Source: an uncultured Flavobacteriales bacterium (GTDB taxonomy: Bacteria; Bacteroidota; Bacteroidia; Flavobacteriales; BACL11). From it: DNA of 54,007 bases. The translations under genes were made by a program, and so were the position numbers. The notes beneath the pieces were generated by a model that was not told the DNA's origin, ran no database searches, and saw only the letters and a program-made list of their open reading frames with translations. The stretch spans positions 1-54,007 of the forward strand of contig CAJQHO010000032.1 in NCBI GenBank assembly GCA_905478185.1, read 5' to 3'. This document shows, in pieces, positions 50,586 to 54,007 of this stretch (within the stretch, counting starts at the first letter, position 1; the number at the start of each line of letters is the position of its first letter).

Positions 50586-51418
50586 AAATAATAGAATGTC
50601 CAAGAGATGCAATGCAAGGTATCAGTGAATTTATTCCCACTGATGTTAAGGCTGCATACATCAATCAATTGCTTAAGGTAGGTTTTGATACTATTGATTT
50701 TGGTTCATTCGTTTCGCCTAAGGCCATTCCTCAATTAAAGGATACGGCACAGGTTTTGGCTCAGTTGGATTTAGAAAACACAAACAGTAAATTACTTTCC
50801 ATTATAGCAAACACTAGGGGTGCAACTGATGCTTGCAGTTTTGAGGAAATCAATTATTTAGGTTTCCCACTTTCAGTGTCGGAACAGTTTCAACAAAGAA
50901 ATACGAATAAAAGTATAGATGAATCTTTAAAATCAGTAGAAGAAATTCAGAATTTAGCTATTAAGAATAACAAGGAATTGGTCGTCTATTTGTCAATGGC
51001 ATTTGGGAACCCTTATGCAGAAAATTATCATCCTGATATAGTAGCGGAACTTACTGAAAAACTACATCAACTACAAATAAGAATAGTGGCACTATCTGAT
51101 ACGATTGGTATTTCCAGTCCTACAAATATTGCACCACTTTTTAGTACATTAATACAGGAATATCCAACCATTGAATTTGGAGCACATTTCCATACTAACC
51201 CTGATAAATGGGAAGAAAAAGTAGAGTCGGCCTACCAGAATGGTTGCAGAAGATTTGATGCTGCCCTTAAAGGTTATGGCGGCTGCCCAATGGCAAAGGA
51301 TGATTTGGTGGGGAATATGCCAACTGAAAAACTAATCACTTATTTTACTCAGGATTTAGGATTGAATAAGTTAGAACTGGAAAAGAGTTTGGCTTTGAGT
51401 AATACCGTTTTTAAATAA
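50582..51418 (+). CDS. Hydroxymethylglutaryl-CoA lyase-like enzyme
   Basis: 278 aa; [65 protein letters not shown] overlap with pyrD. Confidence 0.9.
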   Translation: MKIIECPRDAMQGISEFIPTDVKAAYINQLLKVGFDTIDFGSFVSPKAIPQLKDTAQVLAQLDLENTNSKLLSIIANTRGATDACSFEEINYLGFPLSVSEQFQQRNTNKSIDESLKSVEEIQNLAIKNNKELVVYLSMAFGNPYAENYHPDIVAELTEKLHQLQIRIVALSDTIGISSPTNIAPLFSTLIQEYPTIEFGAHFHTNPDKWEEKVESAYQNGCRRFDAALKGYGGCPMAKDDLVGNMPTEKLITYFTQDLGLNKLELEKSLALSNTVFK

Positions 51419-51419
51419 A

Positions 51420-52037
51420 ATGAAACAAATCCTCATCTTCCTTTTTTCTGTACAGCTACTAGCGGCACAACAGCTAGTAAAAACGGATATATTTGAGGTT
51501 TGCTATTCCACCAACAAGCAACAACCCCTTTGGCTAAGCTATGAAGTGGAGTGTCATTCAGGAGGTTTCAGCCGTAAAGGCCTAAACTTTAAAAAGGATG
51601 TCTCCTTTACTGGTGTTACTTCCGATAATGCTGATTATTACAAAAATGTATGGGACAAAGGCCACCTAGCACCAGCTGCCGATTTTAATTGTGATTATGA
51701 AAAGCTAAGGGCAACTTTCACTTTTCTGAATTGTGCCTTACAACACGAAAAACTCAATAGAGGTCCTTGGAAAAACTTGGAGAAATACGAAAGGAAGCTA
51801 TCCAAAAAGTATACCGTACAGGTTAAGGTAGTACTGGAGTTTGACGCCAACAGTTTGCTATTAGAAACTGGCGCATTGGTGCCTTCCTATTTTGTAAAAA
51901 TACTTAGCTATAATAATAGGGTTGAGGTCTATCGTTTCCCGAATGATGATAGCGTGTGGCATACTCACTTTAAGGATTATTTAATACAGGATGACAACCC
52001 AATAATTGATGGCTGCACAGAAGTATACAATCGCTAA
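51420..52037 (+). CDS. DNA/RNA non-specific endonuclease (NUC1/NucA family), secreted
   Basis: 205 aa; signal peptide; WDKGHLAPAADFNCD and TFLNCALQHEKLNRGPWKNLEKYERKL correspond to the DRGH...NxxPQxxxxNxGxW motif. Confidence 0.85.
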   Translation: MKQILIFLFSVQLLAAQQLVKTDIFEVCYSTNKQQPLWLSYEVECHSGGFSRKGLNFKKDVSFTGVTSDNADYYKNVWDKGHLAPAADFNCDYEKLRATFTFLNCALQHEKLNRGPWKNLEKYERKLSKKYTVQVKVVLEFDANSLLLETGALVPSYFVKILSYNNRVEVYRFPNDDSVWHTHFKDYLIQDDNPIIDGCTEVYNR

Positions 52038-52129
52038 TAAGTAATCTTTTCGGCTAGTATTTATTTTAAATCAAAAACTAGTAATTATAAACCTATTTTC
52101 ATTTTCTTTTTCTATTTTTACCCCAAGTT

Positions 52130-52282
52130 TAGTACACTATTTTAGTGTAAAAGGGAATGAGGTGTGAATCCTCAACTTTACCAGAAGCTGTAAAGTCCGT
52201 TAAATTTTGGAAACTACATTGCCACTGTTTTAATTAATGGGAAGGCCATTCCAAAAGGACCAAGTCAGAAGACCTGCTAAAT
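52130..52282 (+). ncRNA. Cobalamin (AdoCbl-type) riboswitch
   Basis: Conserved boxes in order: AAAAGGGAATGAGGTGTGAATCCTCAAC, ACCAGAAGCTGTAAAGTCCG, TTGCCACTG, GGGAAGGCC, AAGTCAGAAGACCTGC; directly upstream of a TonB receptor gene. Confidence 0.95.
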
Positions 52283-52322
52283 GAAACAAAACTGAATCGT
52301 TTCTGGATAAAACGGTAGGGGA

Positions 52323-54007
52323 ATGAAACAGATTTTAGCATACATATTACTCTTTTTAGGACTAAGCGTTAATAGTTTAGCACAAACCGCTATGGATACC
52401 ATTCGGCTACCTGAAGTAAAGCTAGAACATAACCGTTTGCAAACGCATTCCATAGGTACACACCTAGTAATACTTACTCCTGAGCTAATAGGAGAGTCCT
52501 CAAGCCAAAAACTATCCGATTGCTTAGTCAATAATTCCTCCGTTTATATAAAGCAATATGGGGCGCTTGCTACTCCAACTTTTAGGGGTACATCCAGCTC
52601 ACACACTTTAGTGCTTTGGAATGGGATTCCCTTGAACTCAATTGCTAATGGTTTGCTTGATTTTTCCATTACTCCCGTACAGGGTTTCGAAAAGATAGCT
52701 ATCGTACATGGTGGAGATGCTTCCGTGTTTGGTTCGGGTGCTATGGGTGGGAGTATTCACCTTAACTCTATTCCTGATTTTAAGCAACAAAAGGAAATAA
52801 AATTAACAAGCGAACAAGGGAGTTATGGTTTATTAAGCCAAGGGATAATCCTAAAGCACAGTACCGATAAATTGGCCTTTAATCTGTCGCTTACAACCCT
52901 AGAGGATGAAAACAGTTTCATCTATACGAACACTACACAATGGGGGAACCCAACAGTGGTGAATGATTATGGGAAGATAGAATCAAAATCAGGGAAACTA
53001 AACCTTGCTTACAAATACGATAACACAACAAAATTTGCAGTGGCTTACTGGGGTTCAGCTAATGATAGGGAAGTGCCGCAAAATATGACAACTCCTTTTT
53101 CGGATGCAAAACAGTACGACAAAACAAACAACTTACTGCTTAGTGCTACTCATTTTTTTACAGATGGAGTAATCACTTTGAAAAGGGCTTTCCTTGAAGA
53201 AGATTTCCGGTATACCGAGCACCTGAAAAATATTGATAGCCAGTACCTTACTAATAGCAAAATCACAGATGTGGATGTTAAGATAAACAAGGGTGGTTTC
53301 CTCTACAACCTAGGAGGGAACTTTACAAAGCAGTCTGTAATTAATAATAATTATATGGATAGCAGGCAGCTGGAAAAGCAAGGTGCTATCTTTTCATCCG
53401 TGCAGTACAATTATGATTTCCTGAGTATGAATACTGTATTGCGTAAGCAGTGGCAAACTACTTTTGAAGTGCCACTTGTTCCTAGTCTGGGATTCTCTGC
53501 TGACATCACTAAACAGCTTAGTATTCGTTTTAAATACAATAGGAATTTCCGTTCTCCTACTTTTAATGATAGATTTTGGGTAGGAGCAGAGGCAAATGGA
53601 AATCCTAACTTAATCCCTGAAAATGCTTGGAACAAAGAGTTTGGTTTTGATATTAACACTGCTTATTTCAAGTTTAAAGCTACTGCCTATAATTTGGATA
53701 TATCTGATATGATACTCTGGCAACAAATGGATAATGGCAGTTGGATGCCAAACAACATAAAGCAAGTAAGGAGCAGAGGGCTAGAGACAAGATTGAAAGT
53801 GCAAACTAAAAATATAAGCTTAATTGGGAATTATGCATTTACCAAATCTACTAATGAAATAACAACCGATCCTTTGGATGTTTCTGTTGGTAAACAGTTG
53901 AGGTATGTTCCTTTGCACAAGGCAGGTTTTGCTTTTATAGTTAAAGAGGATGACTTAACATTTACAATAAATCAGAATTATACTGGGGAAGTTATTACTT
54001 CTCATGG
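52323..54007 (+). CDS. TonB-dependent receptor, BtuB-like, partial (runs off the right edge)
   Basis: Open from ATG 52323 to the window end: MKQILAYILLFLGLSVNSLAQTAMDTIRLPEVKLEHNRLQTHSIGTHLVILTPELIGESSSQKLSDCLVNNSSVYIKQYGALATPTFRGTSSSHTLVLWNGIPLNS...KIAIVHGGDASVFGSGAMGGSIHL. Preceded by the riboswitch. Confidence 0.93.
   Translation, partial: MKQILAYILLFLGLSVNSLAQTAMDTIRLPEVKLEHNRLQTHSIGTHLVILTPELIGESSSQKLSDCLVNNSSVYIKQYGALATPTFRGTSSSHTLVLWNGIPLNSIANGLLDFSITPVQGFEKIAIVHGGDASVFGSGAMGGSIHLNSIPDFKQQKEIKLTSEQGSYGLLSQGIILKHSTDKLAFNLSLTTLEDENSFIYTNTTQWGNPTVVNDYGKIESKSGKLNLAYKYDNTTKFAVAYWGSANDREVPQNMTTPFSDAKQYDKTNNLLLSATHFFTDGVITLKRAFLEEDFRYTEHLKNIDSQYLTNSKITDVDVKINKGGFLYNLGGNFTKQSVINNNYMDSRQLEKQGAIFSSVQYNYDFLSMNTVLRKQWQTTFEVPLVPSLGFSADITKQLSIRFKYNRNFRSPTFNDRFWVGAEANGNPNLIPENAWNKEFGFDINTAYFKFKATAYNLDISDMILWQQMDNGSWMPNNIKQVRSRGLETRLKVQTKNISLIGNYAFTKSTNEITTDPLDVSVGKQLRYVPLHKAGFAFIVKEDDLTFTINQNYTGEVITSH

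Noticed and set aside
52277-52531. 84-aa minus-strand ORF over the riboswitch and BtuB start
   Set aside because: Conflicts with the strongly supported riboswitch and receptor; no signature.
53411-53659. 82-aa minus-strand ORF inside the TonB receptor
   Set aside because: The plus-strand receptor frame is open throughout and shows barrel motifs.

Overview
The window is chromosomal DNA from an AT-rich member of the Bacteroidota, probably Flavobacteriales-like. Supporting signs are type IX secretion (T9SS) C-terminal domains, TAnnTTTG-type promoter boxes and strong AT codon bias. I support about 43 protein-coding loci, one cobalamin riboswitch and several intrinsic terminators. I saw no rRNA, convincing tRNA, CRISPR array, IS element or prophage. 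Most of the window is housekeeping: relA/spoT fragment, glyA, guaB, a PPIase triad-moxR-def run, recR, lgt, mtaB, pheT, hutU, rnhB, smpB and pyrD. No wholly new multi-gene system is evident. The items most worth following up are: (1) a 16-bp perfect palindrome between a divergent MntR/DtxR-family regulator-ZIP transporter pair and a TonB receptor; (2) frameshift and nonsense lesions found only in three surface-protein loci; (3) a glucosaminidase with an apparent beta-barrel-like tail; (4) several genes whose -7 box lies only 4-5 nt before the start codon, predicting leaderless mRNAs; (5) a PPIase triad with an orphan MoxR; (6) an amino-sugar kinase/GH109-like convergent pair. Everything was read by eye with no database search, so family assignments rest on recognised motifs.
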